A stretch of 64,000 nucleotides of DNA, from assembly GCA_034044135.1 (NCBI GenBank), contig CP139021.1, positions 7,168,001 through 7,232,000 of the forward strand, read 5' to 3'. Origin of the DNA: Flammeovirgaceae bacterium SG7u.111. Its GTDB lineage: Bacteria; Bacteroidota; Bacteroidia; Cytophagales; Flammeovirgaceae. The notes beneath the pieces are model-generated. The model ran no database searches and had not been told where the DNA came from. It worked only from the letters and a program-made list of their open reading frames with translations. The stretch's first letter is position 1; the number at the start of each line of letters is the position of its first letter. This document shows positions 44,927 through 53,968 of the stretch, piece after piece. The position numbers and the translations under genes were made by a program.

Positions 44927-45637
44927 GCAAAGCCCTACCAAACCATAGTTTAATAAGGCATCATACTTTATCTTATATTCTACTCTCTAACCTTTTAATC
45001 CTAGATATATTTTGCTGAAAAATACCGTAATCGTAACAGTTATGGGCATGTAAGCTTTTTATACAATTCGACTATTTATTTCAGCACTTTTAAATAAGTC
45101 TACCCAGTCCATTAACCTTACTTTTTGAAAAAGCACGCAACAACGACTTGAGTTTAAAATCATTAACAGTGAGAATTATGAAAATAGAAGGTTAGTATTG
45201 CTCGGTTCAATTAGCCAAAGCCGAAATAATACTTATTAGTATACAAAACATACATTATATAATAAGCTTAGCAGGTTATTATCGGGAGTAACATTATTTT
45301 TTAGCAGAATAATTAACCCATAAATATTTACGATAGTATAGGTTCAAACCTCCTTTTGTTAGAATAATTCAATTATTCCCTTGATATCATCAATTTCTTG
45401 GTTTATTATCGTTACTTATACCTCAATTGTGCTAATATCTGTGGATAGGCTTGAAAAATAAGAGAAATAAAAATACCTTTATTTACTTGCCTGACATTGT
45501 TTTCCAATTACCTATTAAAACAAAAACATCTATATGGAAAGCTCAATTTTTTAATCAAATATTCCTCTATCGTTAGCAAATTGCTAGATGTTATAAAACA
45601 AGCATTAATATTGATGTCTTTCAGAAAAAATTTAATA
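44927..45637. other. 711-bp AT-rich divergent spacer
   Basis: Between the CHASE2 gene and the solute-binding lipoprotein. An open frame from 45497 continues into the lipoprotein but its first 47 codons carry no signal and are treated as leader. AT-rich with no repeats recognised; contains both divergent promoters. Confidence 0.4.
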
Positions 45638-47395
45638 ATGAAGCTGTTTCCAAAATTACTATTAGTAAGCTTAGCGTTATTCCAATCGTGCTCATTCAAC
45701 TCTAACAAGGGCGATGAACAACAATTTAGACTAGGTAAAGGAGATCGATATTATGGTGGTGTTTTCAGGCTAAGCGAGCCAGAATATATCAAAAGCCTAT
45801 ATCCACCCAGTATTATCGATGTATACTCATATAGAGTCGCGTCGCAAGTGTATGAAGGCTTGTTCAAGTTCAATCAACAAAATATCACCGAACTAGAGCA
45901 TGGTCTTATAGAAAAGTATGAAATAGACGAAACTAAGACTGTTTATACATTCCACCTTAAAAAAGGTATCTATTTTCATGACAATGAATGCTTTGAAGGT
46001 GGAAAGGGCAGAGAGGTTACAGCTGAAGATATAGCTTACTGCTTTACAAATTTATGTACGCCCAACAGGCTCAATCAAAATTTCAATCTTTTTGAAAATA
46101 TAGTAAAAGGTGCTAACGAGTACTACGATACTATAAAAAACGGGGGGGATGCTCCCGAAAAACTAGAAGGTTTTGAGGTAGTGGACAAATACACTCTTAA
46201 AATCACTATCAACAAACCTAATTCAATTTTTTTATACAACCTAGCAAGACCTGGTTCACTCATCTATCCAAAAGAAGCATATGAAAAATATGGTGAAGAA
46301 ATGAGGATAAAAGCTGTTGGTACAGGACCATTCAGACTATCTAGCGTAGACGAAGGGCTTGCTATCAACTTGGTAAAAAACGAGAGATACTACGGTGTAG
46401 ATGAGTTTGGAAACAAACTTCCCTTCTTGGAAGCTTTGAGCATTCAATTTCTGAAAGACAAAAAGGTAGAACTACTTGAGTTCAAGAAAGGCAACCTAGA
46501 CATGATGTACCGCCTACCTACCGATTATATCATTGATATCTTGGATAATCCTAATGCCGAGCAAGAGTTTGAACTCCAGCGAGAACCTGAGATGTCTACG
46601 CAGATTTTAGCAATGAACAATAATAAAGGTATTTTTTCTGATGCTAATGTGAGGAAAGCATTTTCATTTGCATTGGACAAAGAAAGAATACTAGATTATG
46701 TACTCAATGGCGAGGCTTATAGTTCAGGAAAACACGGATTTACCCCTCCTTCATTTAGCAATTATGATATCACTGGTATAGAAGGCTATACATTTAACCC
46801 TGACTCGGCAAAGTTTTACCTCCAAAAAGCTGGCTACCCTAATGGTACTGGATTTCCAACTATCACACTCGACTTAAATGCAGAAGGGGAGAGGTACACC
46901 AACGTAGCCGTTGAAGTCCAAAAGCAACTCAAAGATTATTTAAATATCGAAATAGAGTTGAACATTGCCCCAATAGCCCACATTACCGAAAAAACACTAT
47001 CAGGAAACTTTGATTTGGTAAGGCTTGCATGGGTAGCCGATTATCCTAGTCCAGAAATTTTCCTCTGGATGTTCTATAGTCAAAATATACCAGATGATCC
47101 AAGCTCAAAGTCTTATCCTAACCTTATAAGGTACAAAAACGAAGAAGTGGATATGTATTATGAAAAGGCTCTCAATGCTTTTTCAGAAAAAGAGGCGCTT
47201 GAAAACTTTATGAAGGCGGAAAAATTAATGATGCAAGATGCACCAATTTTGGTATTATGGTATGACGAAAGTTATAGATTGTTACAATCTTATATTAAAA
47301 ACTTTCCAAACAACCCAATGCAGTACCGAGACTTCTCTCAAGTATACATGATTCCACATGAGAAGAAAGCAAATATTGTTGCCGCAGATAAATAA
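45638..47395 (+). CDS. ABC transporter substrate-binding lipoprotein, family 5
   Basis: 585 residues from ATG at 45638, where the lipoprotein signal MKLFPKLLLVSLALFQSC starts. The mature protein is a type II (peptide/nickel, SBP_bac_5) binding protein: YRVASQVYEGLFKFN, then LEHGLIEKYEIDETKTVYTFHLKKGIYFHD, then the conserved RKAFSFALDKERI region and DLVRLAWVADYPSPEIFL. No permease or ATPase genes are adjacent, so the transporter partners are elsewhere or the protein has another role. An upstream frame to 45497 is rejected because it hides the signal. Confidence 0.85.
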   Translation: MKLFPKLLLVSLALFQSCSFNSNKGDEQQFRLGKGDRYYGGVFRLSEPEYIKSLYPPSIIDVYSYRVASQVYEGLFKFNQQNITELEHGLIEKYEIDETKTVYTFHLKKGIYFHDNECFEGGKGREVTAEDIAYCFTNLCTPNRLNQNFNLFENIVKGANEYYDTIKNGGDAPEKLEGFEVVDKYTLKITINKPNSIFLYNLARPGSLIYPKEAYEKYGEEMRIKAVGTGPFRLSSVDEGLAINLVKNERYYGVDEFGNKLPFLEALSIQFLKDKKVELLEFKKGNLDMMYRLPTDYIIDILDNPNAEQEFELQREPEMSTQILAMNNNKGIFSDANVRKAFSFALDKERILDYVLNGEAYSSGKHGFTPPSFSNYDITGIEGYTFNPDSAKFYLQKAGYPNGTGFPTITLDLNAEGERYTNVAVEVQKQLKDYLNIEIELNIAPIAHITEKTLSGNFDLVRLAWVADYPSPEIFLWMFYSQNIPDDPSSKSYPNLIRYKNEEVDMYYEKALNAFSEKEALENFMKAEKLMMQDAPILVLWYDESYRLLQSYIKNFPNNPMQYRDFSQVYMIPHEKKANIVAADK

Positions 47396-47470
47396 TATCT
47401 GAAAATAAACTACACTCCTCTTTTATTTGTTGATAACTTATGTCGGAAATGTAGATATATCTTTCATATT

Positions 47471-50400
47471 ATGATTAATTCTAACCTAAACCGTTTCAAA
47501 CAGAAATACTACCTCAACTCATTGTTGAAAGGTAGTATTTCTGTTTTTGCAGTTTCTTTCACTGCATACTACTTAGTGAACATATTGGAGTACCTAGGAA
47601 ACTTTAGCAGTGTGTTTAGGGGGATTCTGTTTTATTCATTTATACTCACCCTTTCTGCTTCTTTCTATTATTGGGTAATCCGTCCCTTATATAGGCTACT
47701 CAATAGAGACAAGCAGCTAGATGATTTTGTTGCCGCAAAAAAAATAGGTGATCACTTTCCTGAAATCAACGATAAGTTAGTAAATACCCTACAGCTCCAA
47801 AAATTAAAAACCGAAGGAAATGATCTAGTCTTGGCCAGTATCCAGCAAAGAGAGGAGAAAATAGACCAATTTGATTTCACTAAGGCGGTTGACTATTCTT
47901 CCAATAAAAGATACCTAAAATTCATTGCCTTCCCTGCATTTTCTATTTTTATTACCTTACTTTTTGTACCACAGCTCTTTACAGAAAGTACACCAAGGTT
48001 GGTCAACTATGAAAAAACGTACGCTCCTAAGGCACCTTTCGATTTTATAGTCCAAAATGATGCTTTAAAAGCTTTTAAAGGGGAAAATTTTGAACTCAAG
48101 CTCAAATATGCAGGCAGCGCTATTCCTCAAAACACAACTATTATTACAGAGGACGGTCGTAAATTAAAAATGTCTGCAACAGATTCAGCTGGGCAATTTT
48201 CCTTTCTTTTTAAGAAAATTCAAAAAAACACAAACTTTCATTTTGAAGCATCAGGCTTTAAATCAGCTAATTATAACCTTGAAGTACTTGCCAGACCAAG
48301 CCTGAGAAGTTTTAACGTTTACCTAGATTACCCTAAATATATTGGGAAGGAAAATGAAAGGCTCGATAATAACGGAAATTTGATAGTTCCCGAAGGAACA
48401 AATATCAAATGGCAATTTAATACACTAGAAACCAATAACTTACAAGTTAATTTCCCAAAAAGGGATAATCTTGTTTCTACAATAAAAAACAACAAAGATC
48501 TTTTTGAATTTGGAATAACCTCTTCTAAATCAGAAACTTACCAGTTACTCTTAACAAATGAGTTTAGCTCAAACAAAGACATAATAGAATACTATATCAA
48601 TGTAATACCAGATGAATTTCCATCTGTGAATATGCAGCAATATGAAGATACGGTGCTTTACGATTACTTGGTACTAGGTGGAAATATTGGAGATGATTAC
48701 GGGATCACCAACCTTACCTTTAACTATAAGGTGCTTAGCGGAAGAAACGGTGAAAGCAAAGCAACTAAAAGCATTAGGCTTAATTTCAATCCAAATGCCA
48801 TCAACCAAAGCTTTTTTTACCAGTTTGATATTTCTAAACTCGATCTTTCACAAGGAGATGAGCTTGAATATTACGTAGAAGTTTGGGACAATGATGCTGT
48901 AAATGGTAGAAAGAGCTCAAAATCAAGCACTTTCAATTTTAAACTTCCTTCTAAAGCTGAGCTAAAAGAAGCAATAAGCCAACAAACGGAACAAACTCAA
49001 GAACATCTAGAGGAATCGTTAGAAAAAGCGAAAAACCTTAAGAAAGAAATAAAAGATATCCAAGATAAGCTTAAAGGAAAAAGAAAACTTGACTGGCAGG
49101 ACAAACAAAACATAGAAAAGCTTGCCCAAAAACATGAAGAGTTGCAGAAGGAAATAGAAAAACTGAAGCAGCTCAACAAGATGTTTGATGAGAAGAAAGA
49201 AAAGTTCAATGCGCAAAATGAGGAAATTTCTCAAAAAGCAGAGCAACTCCAAAAATTGATGGACGAGCTATTGGACGAGGAAACCAAGAAGCTTTACGAA
49301 GAGCTTCAAAAACTGATGATGGAACAAAACTTCATCAATCCTGATTTCCAAGAAATGCTCGACCAGATAGAAATGAAGGAAGAGACTATTGAAAAAGAGC
49401 TGGATAGAGCACTTGAGCTTTTCAAACAACTAAAATTTGATAATAAAGCCAACGAAATAATAAAAGACCTTGAAGAGTTGGCTGAAAAACAAAAAGAACT
49501 TGCCGAAGAGACCGAGGAAGCGAAAAATTCGGAGTTAGAAGAAATAGAGGAGAAGCAAAAAGAATTGAACGAGGAGTTTGAAGAGATTCAAAAAGAACTG
49601 GAAGAGCTAGAGGAAATAAACGAAACTCTTGAATCCCCAAAAGATATTGAGCAGCTGGAGAAAGAGCAAGAACAAATAGAGCAAGAGCAGCAACAAGCTT
49701 CGGAAAACCTCCAACAAAAGAAACAAAACAAAGCTTCTGAATCGCAACAGAAGATGTCGAAAGACATGAAGAAAATGGGGCAGAAGATGCAGCAAATGCA
49801 ACAATCGATGCAAATGCAGCAGATTACTGAAAATTATGATGATCTTAGGAAAATATTAGAGAATTTGATCAAACTTTCTTTTGACCAAGAAGACTTAATG
49901 CTAGATTTTCAGAAAGTTAAAAGAATAGACCCTAAATTTGTAGAGCTCGGACAACAACAACTTAAATTGAAGGATGATGCCAAAATAATTGAAGATAGTT
50001 TGGTTTCGCTTTCAAAAAGAGTTTTCGAAATAGAATCGTTTGTGACTAGGGAAGTTTCATCTATGAATAAATATATGGATGAAAGCCTTGAGTCGATTAG
50101 AAAACGAAGTCCTGAGATTGCCGCTAGTAAGCAGCAATTCGCCATGACATCGATAAACAATCTTGCTTTGCTTTTAAATGACATATTGAAAAGCATGCAA
50201 AACCAAATGAGCATGGCAATGAGCGGACAGCAAATGTCTGAAAAGCAGGGTGGAATGCCAAACATGAGCGACTTGCAAAAGCAGCTTAACCAAAAGATTC
50301 AAAACTTGAAAAAAAGTGGTAAGTCTGGAAGAGCTTTATCTGAGCAATTAGCCAAACTAGCTGCAGAGCAGGAAATGATCAGAAATGCGATGAAAAAGAG

Positions 50401-50881
50401 CATGGAAGGCCAGAAGGGGATGGGCAAAGGAAAACAGCAAGGTGGCGCTGAGGGAGGTGATGGACAGAATGGAGAGGGAGGTAACCCCAATGGAGAGAAT
50501 GAGAACCCTGAAGGCAAGGGACCAGGAGAGGAGAAAGGTGGAAAAGAGGGGGGCAATGGTTATGATGAACTCCTCAAGAAAATGGAAGAAACTGAAGAAG
50601 ATTTGGTAAACAAAAGGATTACCAATGAATTGATTGAAAGACAACAAGAAATCCTTACCCGTTTGCTAGAATCTGAAAAAGCCGAGAAGGAAAGGGAGTT
50701 AGACAAACAACGTGAGGCTAAAACAGCTGAACAAAATAAAAACCAAGCATCACCCAATGACTTTTCAGAATACCTTAAACTAAAGGAGATGCAAATAGAA
50801 TTGTTAAAGACTATACCGACGTCTCTTAATCAATACTATAAAAAGGAAGTCAACGAATATTTCAAAAAGATTAAAGAATAA
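47471..50881 (+). CDS. DUF4175 membrane coiled-coil protein
   Basis: 1136 residues. Two or three N-terminal membrane helices (about 20-75 and 155-175) and a large beta-rich extracytoplasmic part (about 190-500) are followed by a very long coiled coil (about 500-780, acid/lysine/glutamine repeats) and a Gly/Gln/Glu-rich low-complexity stretch (about 975-1035). This layout is that of DUF4175, a conserved Bacteroidota protein of unknown function. Composition-based homology searches will be misled by the coiled coil. It is followed after 18 bp by the RsbW-like ATPase gene, so it heads an operon into ybeY. Confidence 0.85.
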   Translation: MINSNLNRFKQKYYLNSLLKGSISVFAVSFTAYYLVNILEYLGNFSSVFRGILFYSFILTLSASFYYWVIRPLYRLLNRDKQLDDFVAAKKIGDHFPEINDKLVNTLQLQKLKTEGNDLVLASIQQREEKIDQFDFTKAVDYSSNKRYLKFIAFPAFSIFITLLFVPQLFTESTPRLVNYEKTYAPKAPFDFIVQNDALKAFKGENFELKLKYAGSAIPQNTTIITEDGRKLKMSATDSAGQFSFLFKKIQKNTNFHFEASGFKSANYNLEVLARPSLRSFNVYLDYPKYIGKENERLDNNGNLIVPEGTNIKWQFNTLETNNLQVNFPKRDNLVSTIKNNKDLFEFGITSSKSETYQLLLTNEFSSNKDIIEYYINVIPDEFPSVNMQQYEDTVLYDYLVLGGNIGDDYGITNLTFNYKVLSGRNGESKATKSIRLNFNPNAINQSFFYQFDISKLDLSQGDELEYYVEVWDNDAVNGRKSSKSSTFNFKLPSKAELKEAISQQTEQTQEHLEESLEKAKNLKKEIKDIQDKLKGKRKLDWQDKQNIEKLAQKHEELQKEIEKLKQLNKMFDEKKEKFNAQNEEISQKAEQLQKLMDELLDEETKKLYEELQKLMMEQNFINPDFQEMLDQIEMKEETIEKELDRALELFKQLKFDNKANEIIKDLEELAEKQKELAEETEEAKNSELEEIEEKQKELNEEFEEIQKELEELEEINETLESPKDIEQLEKEQEQIEQEQQQASENLQQKKQNKASESQQKMSKDMKKMGQKMQQMQQSMQMQQITENYDDLRKILENLIKLSFDQEDLMLDFQKVKRIDPKFVELGQQQLKLKDDAKIIEDSLVSLSKRVFEIESFVTREVSSMNKYMDESLESIRKRSPEIAASKQQFAMTSINNLALLLNDILKSMQNQMSMAMSGQQMSEKQGGMPNMSDLQKQLNQKIQNLKKSGKSGRALSEQLAKLAAEQEMIRNAMKKSMEGQKGMGKGKQQGGAEGGDGQNGEGGNPNGENENPEGKGPGEEKGGKEGGNGYDELLKKMEETEEDLVNKRITNELIERQQEILTRLLESEKAEKERELDKQREAKTAEQNKNQASPNDFSEYLKLKEMQIELLKTIPTSLNQYYKKEVNEYFKKIKE

Positions 50882-50899
50882 GAAAGAATCTCAAAAGGG

Positions 50900-51313
50900 A
50901 TGACAAAAAACAATTCACTCAAACTAAAAATACCTTCACTGATCGACAATATCAGGATTGTAGAAAGCTTCATCGATCACGCAAGAGAAACATTTCACTT
51001 CAACGATGATATTTATGGGAATATAATGGTGGCAGTTACCGAGTCTGTCAATAACGCCATTGTACATGGAAACCAAAACAATAAAAACAAAAACGTCCAT
51101 ATATCCCTAGAGGTAAATGAAGCTAATATAAACTTCATTATAAAGGACGAAGGAAAAGGATTTGACCCAAAAAAACTTGCTGATCCAACTGCAGCAGAAA
51201 ACATCAACTCACCAGGGGGCAGAGGAATATTCCTCATTAAGCACTTAGCTGATGAAGTAAAGTTCCTTTCCGAAGGAAAAGAGATTAAGATGACATTTTA
51301 TATGAACACATAA
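50900..51313 (+). CDS. ATP-binding protein of the anti-sigma-factor/RsbW (GHKL) type
   Basis: 137 residues, single HATPase_c domain. N box ESVNNAIVHGN, G1 box DEGKGFD, G2 box GGRGIFLIKHL and a short C-terminal strand. No sensor or receiver domains, so it is of the serine-protein-kinase anti-sigma type (RsbW/SpoIIAB). In Bacteroidota these small kinases sit beside general stress genes. Target sigma or anti-anti-sigma factor is not identified. Its stop lies 12 bp before the start of ybeY. Confidence 0.88.
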   Translation: MTKNNSLKLKIPSLIDNIRIVESFIDHARETFHFNDDIYGNIMVAVTESVNNAIVHGNQNNKNKNVHISLEVNEANINFIIKDEGKGFDPKKLADPTAAENINSPGGRGIFLIKHLADEVKFLSEGKEIKMTFYMNT

Positions 51314-51325
51314 GCCTTACAAAAA

Positions 51326-51753
51326 ATGGAAAATATCTTTTTTTTTGTGAAGACATCACTTTTGAGCTAAAGAATCAAGAAAAAGCAGTTTCTTGGATAA
51401 ATAAGGTTTCAGAACAACATAATCATCAGATAGAAGAGCTTAATTATATCTTTTGTTCTGATGATTATTTGCTTAAAATAAACATAGATTACCTTTCCCA
51501 CGATACCCTAACAGACATAATAACTTTTGACAATAGTGAAACTGAAGGTAAAATCATTGGAGATATATTCATCAGTATAGATAGGGTAACAGAAAATGCA
51601 GGTACATTTCAAAATACTTTTGAAACAGAACTGGCAAGAGTTATGATCCATGGAGTTCTCCACCTCTTAGGCTTTAAAGACAAAACAAAAACAGAAGCCC
51701 AATTAATGACAGAGAAAGAAAACGAAAGCCTCAACGCTCTCATGAAAACATAA
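51326..51753 (+). CDS. ybeY: rRNA maturation endoribonuclease YbeY, with apparent frameshift
   Basis: Zinc-dependent endoribonuclease for 16S rRNA 3' end maturation and ribosome quality control. The ATG at 51326 starts MENIFFF, then the reading frame must slip by one base in a run of nine T (51338-51346) to continue CEDITFELKNQEKAVSWINK ... IEELNYIFCSDDYLLKINIDYLSHDTLTDIITF. Zinc ligands are in HGVLHLLGFKD (H-x-x-x-H). With ten T the protein would be 142 residues, normal for the family. Without the slip only the C-terminal 94 residues (from TTG at 51469) can be translated. Either the sequence has a homopolymer error or slippage is used. Confidence 0.85.
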
Positions 51754-51755
51754 AA

Positions 51756-51771
51756 TGTTCCACGTGGAACA
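51756..51771. other. parS-like ParB binding site 1
   Basis: TGTTCCACGTGGAACA, a perfect 16-bp palindrome matching the ParB/Spo0J parS consensus. The palindrome extends symmetrically to 24 bp (51752-51775). The T-run after it could also serve as a weak terminator for ybeY. Lies 4 bp after the ybeY stop. Confidence 0.7.
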
Positions 51772-51816
51772 TTTTTTTTAGTTTAAAAGGATCATGGTTT
51801 TGAACTCAAACTAAAT

Positions 51817-51824
51817 TACTTTTG
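51817..51824 (+). promoter_or_regulatory. Candidate -7 element of mnmG
   Basis: TACTTTTG matches TAnnTTTG. It lies between the two parS-like sites, 112 bp before the mnmG ATG. A TTG at 51800-51802 is closer (14 bp) than the usual spacing. Confidence 0.35.
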
Positions 51825-51888
51825 TAGTATCAAATATTTTTAATTCGATTTAATCTAAAAAACTAGGAAAACACTTTACTTGTAAGAG

Positions 51889-51904
51889 TGTTCCACGTGG
51901 AACA
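51889..51904. other. parS-like ParB binding site 2
   Basis: A second exact copy of TGTTCCACGTGGAACA, 133 bp from the first and 33 bp before the mnmG ATG. Two identical copies around a single promoter are unlikely by chance. Confidence 0.7.
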
Positions 51905-51936
51905 TTTTCGAAAGCCTAGTATATACACTTGTAGAA

Positions 51937-53802
51937 ATGGATAGAAATTATGATGTAATAGTGATAGGAGGGGGGCATGCTGGCTGTGAAGCCACTCATG
52001 CATCTGCTACTATGGGAGCAAAGACACTTCTCATTACTATGGATATGAATAAGATCGCCCAAATGAGCTGCAACCCTGCAATGGGAGGTGTGGCAAAAGG
52101 GCAGATTATACGAGAAGTTGACGCATTAGGGGGGATGAGCGGAATAGTGACTGATAAAACGATGATCCAGTTTAGGATGCTCAATTTATCAAAAGGTCCT
52201 GCTATGTGGAGTCCACGTGCCCAAAGTGACCGTATGAGGTTTGCTGAGGAATGGCGTATAAAACTTGAACAGAACCCAAATGTGGATTTTTGGCAGGAAA
52301 TGGCTACTGAGCTTATTGTCGAGAAAGGTGTATTGAAAGGAGTGAAGACTGCCATAGGGGTAGAGTTTTATGCAAAGAGCGTCATCTTGACTAATGGGAC
52401 ATTCTTGAATGGATTGATCCATATAGGCGAAAAGCAATTTGGTGGTGGAAGGGCAGGGGAGAGGCCTGCAAAAGGATTGACAGAGCAATTGGTTGCTTTA
52501 GGTTTTGAAGCTGGAAGGATGAAAACAGGGACTCCTCCTAGATTAGATGGCAGAACTATCAACTACGAAGCTCTAGAAGAACAAAAAGGGGATGAAAACC
52601 CTGGTAAATTTTCGTATTCTGATGAAACGACTACTTTGAAAGAACAAAGAAGTTGCTTTATCACCTATACCAGTGATGAAGTTCATGATATCCTGAAAAA
52701 GGGGTTTGAGGAGTCGCCGATGTTTACTGGTCGAATCCAAGGTATAGGACCAAGGTATTGTCCTTCTATAGAGGATAAGATAAATAGGTTTGCCGAAAGA
52801 AACCGCCACCAGATATTTGTAGAACCAGAAGGTTGGAACACGGTAGAAGTATATGTCAATGGTTTTTCAACATCACTTCCAGAAAGAGTGCAATATGAAG
52901 CGTTGAGAAAGATAAAAGGTTTTGAGAATGCAAAAATGTTCCGCCCAGGGTATGCTATTGAGTATGATTATTTCCCACCTACTCAACTGAAGCTAACTCT
53001 TGAAACAAAACTGATCGAGAATTTATATTTCGCAGGTCAGATAAATGGAACAACTGGATACGAAGAAGCCGCCTCCCAAGGTTTAATTGCGGGAATAAAT
53101 GCGGTAAACAAAATAAAAGAGAAAGAGGAATTTATTCTAAGTCGTTCTGATGCGTATATAGGTGTGCTGATAGACGATTTGGTGAACAAAGGTACGGAAG
53201 AACCTTACAGAATGTTTACTTCAAGGGCAGAGTACAGGCTTTTATTAAGGCAAGACAATGCTGATGTCCGCTTGACCCAAAAAGGACATGCTATAGGTTT
53301 AGCTTCCGATGCAAGCCTTGAGACCGTAGAGAAAAAAATGTCGGAGGTTCAAGACTTGGTTAGTTTCTTAAAAAGTGAAAGTGTAAAACCTGAAGATGTT
53401 AATAACCGCCTAGAAGAGTTAAACTCAGCTGCTATTCCTCAGAAACTAAAGATTGCCCAACTGATAAAACGTCCTAATATAGGAATTGAAATGCTTGAGA
53501 CTTGTAATGAGTCTATTCAAAATAGACTTGGTGCTGTCGACAATGTAGTAAAAGAACAAGCTGAAATTCTACTGAAATATGAAACATACATAGATAAGGA
53601 GCAAAAGATCGCTTTGAGGCTGAGTAAACTTGAGAATTTCAAAATAGATGAAAAGCTGAATTACGAAGAGATAAACGCAATGTCAAACGAGGCTAGGGAA
53701 AAGCTAAAAAAGATAAAGCCAAAAACTATTGGGCAAGCTTCGAGAATAAGTGGGGTTAGCCCCGCAGACATTTCCATATTAATGGTTTATCTAGAAAAGT
53801 AA
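51937..53802 (+). CDS. mnmG: tRNA uridine-5-carboxymethylaminomethyl(34) synthesis protein MnmG (GidA)
   Basis: 621 residues, full length. FAD-binding N-terminus VIVIGGGHAGCEATHAS; the GidA signature GPRYCPSIEDKI with the conserved Cys; GRAGERPAKGLTEQL; and the C-terminal helical domain (RISGVSPADISILMVYL). Works with MnmE to make cmnm5U34 in tRNAs for split-box codons. mnmE is not in the window. The gene name gidA, from the neighbourhood of oriC in E. coli, fits with the origin candidate 2.3 kb downstream. Confidence 0.97.
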   Translation: MDRNYDVIVIGGGHAGCEATHASATMGAKTLLITMDMNKIAQMSCNPAMGGVAKGQIIREVDALGGMSGIVTDKTMIQFRMLNLSKGPAMWSPRAQSDRMRFAEEWRIKLEQNPNVDFWQEMATELIVEKGVLKGVKTAIGVEFYAKSVILTNGTFLNGLIHIGEKQFGGGRAGERPAKGLTEQLVALGFEAGRMKTGTPPRLDGRTINYEALEEQKGDENPGKFSYSDETTTLKEQRSCFITYTSDEVHDILKKGFEESPMFTGRIQGIGPRYCPSIEDKINRFAERNRHQIFVEPEGWNTVEVYVNGFSTSLPERVQYEALRKIKGFENAKMFRPGYAIEYDYFPPTQLKLTLETKLIENLYFAGQINGTTGYEEAASQGLIAGINAVNKIKEKEEFILSRSDAYIGVLIDDLVNKGTEEPYRMFTSRAEYRLLLRQDNADVRLTQKGHAIGLASDASLETVEKKMSEVQDLVSFLKSESVKPEDVNNRLEELNSAAIPQKLKIAQLIKRPNIGIEMLETCNESIQNRLGAVDNVVKEQAEILLKYETYIDKEQKIALRLSKLENFKIDEKLNYEEINAMSNEAREKLKKIKPKTIGQASRISGVSPADISILMVYLEK

Positions 53803-53876
53803 ATCATATATAATCTTATAATACTGCTAACCAATTGTTTAAACACTATTAAGCTAGGTTTCCAGTATTGAAATAG

Positions 53877-53910
53877 AAAGCATATCTTTGAAGCGAGATA
53901 TGCTTTTTTT
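53877..53910 (+). terminator. Terminator of mnmG
   Basis: Perfect 11-bp stem (53877-53887 with 53896-53906), 8-nt loop, followed by T-run to 53910. Confidence 0.8.
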
Positions 53911-53968
53911 GTTTCAAAATCAATACGCTCTTTTTTTACACTGAAAAGAGTATTAAAATACATACGGC

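Noticed and set aside
45340-45356. AGGTTCAAACCT, T-loop-like
   Set aside because: Small symmetric stem only; the 60 nt upstream contain no other tRNA elements.
49000-49800. Internal repeats in the DUF4175 gene as a possible repeat expansion
   Set aside because: They are simple coiled-coil heptads rich in Glu, Lys and Gln, standard for this family.
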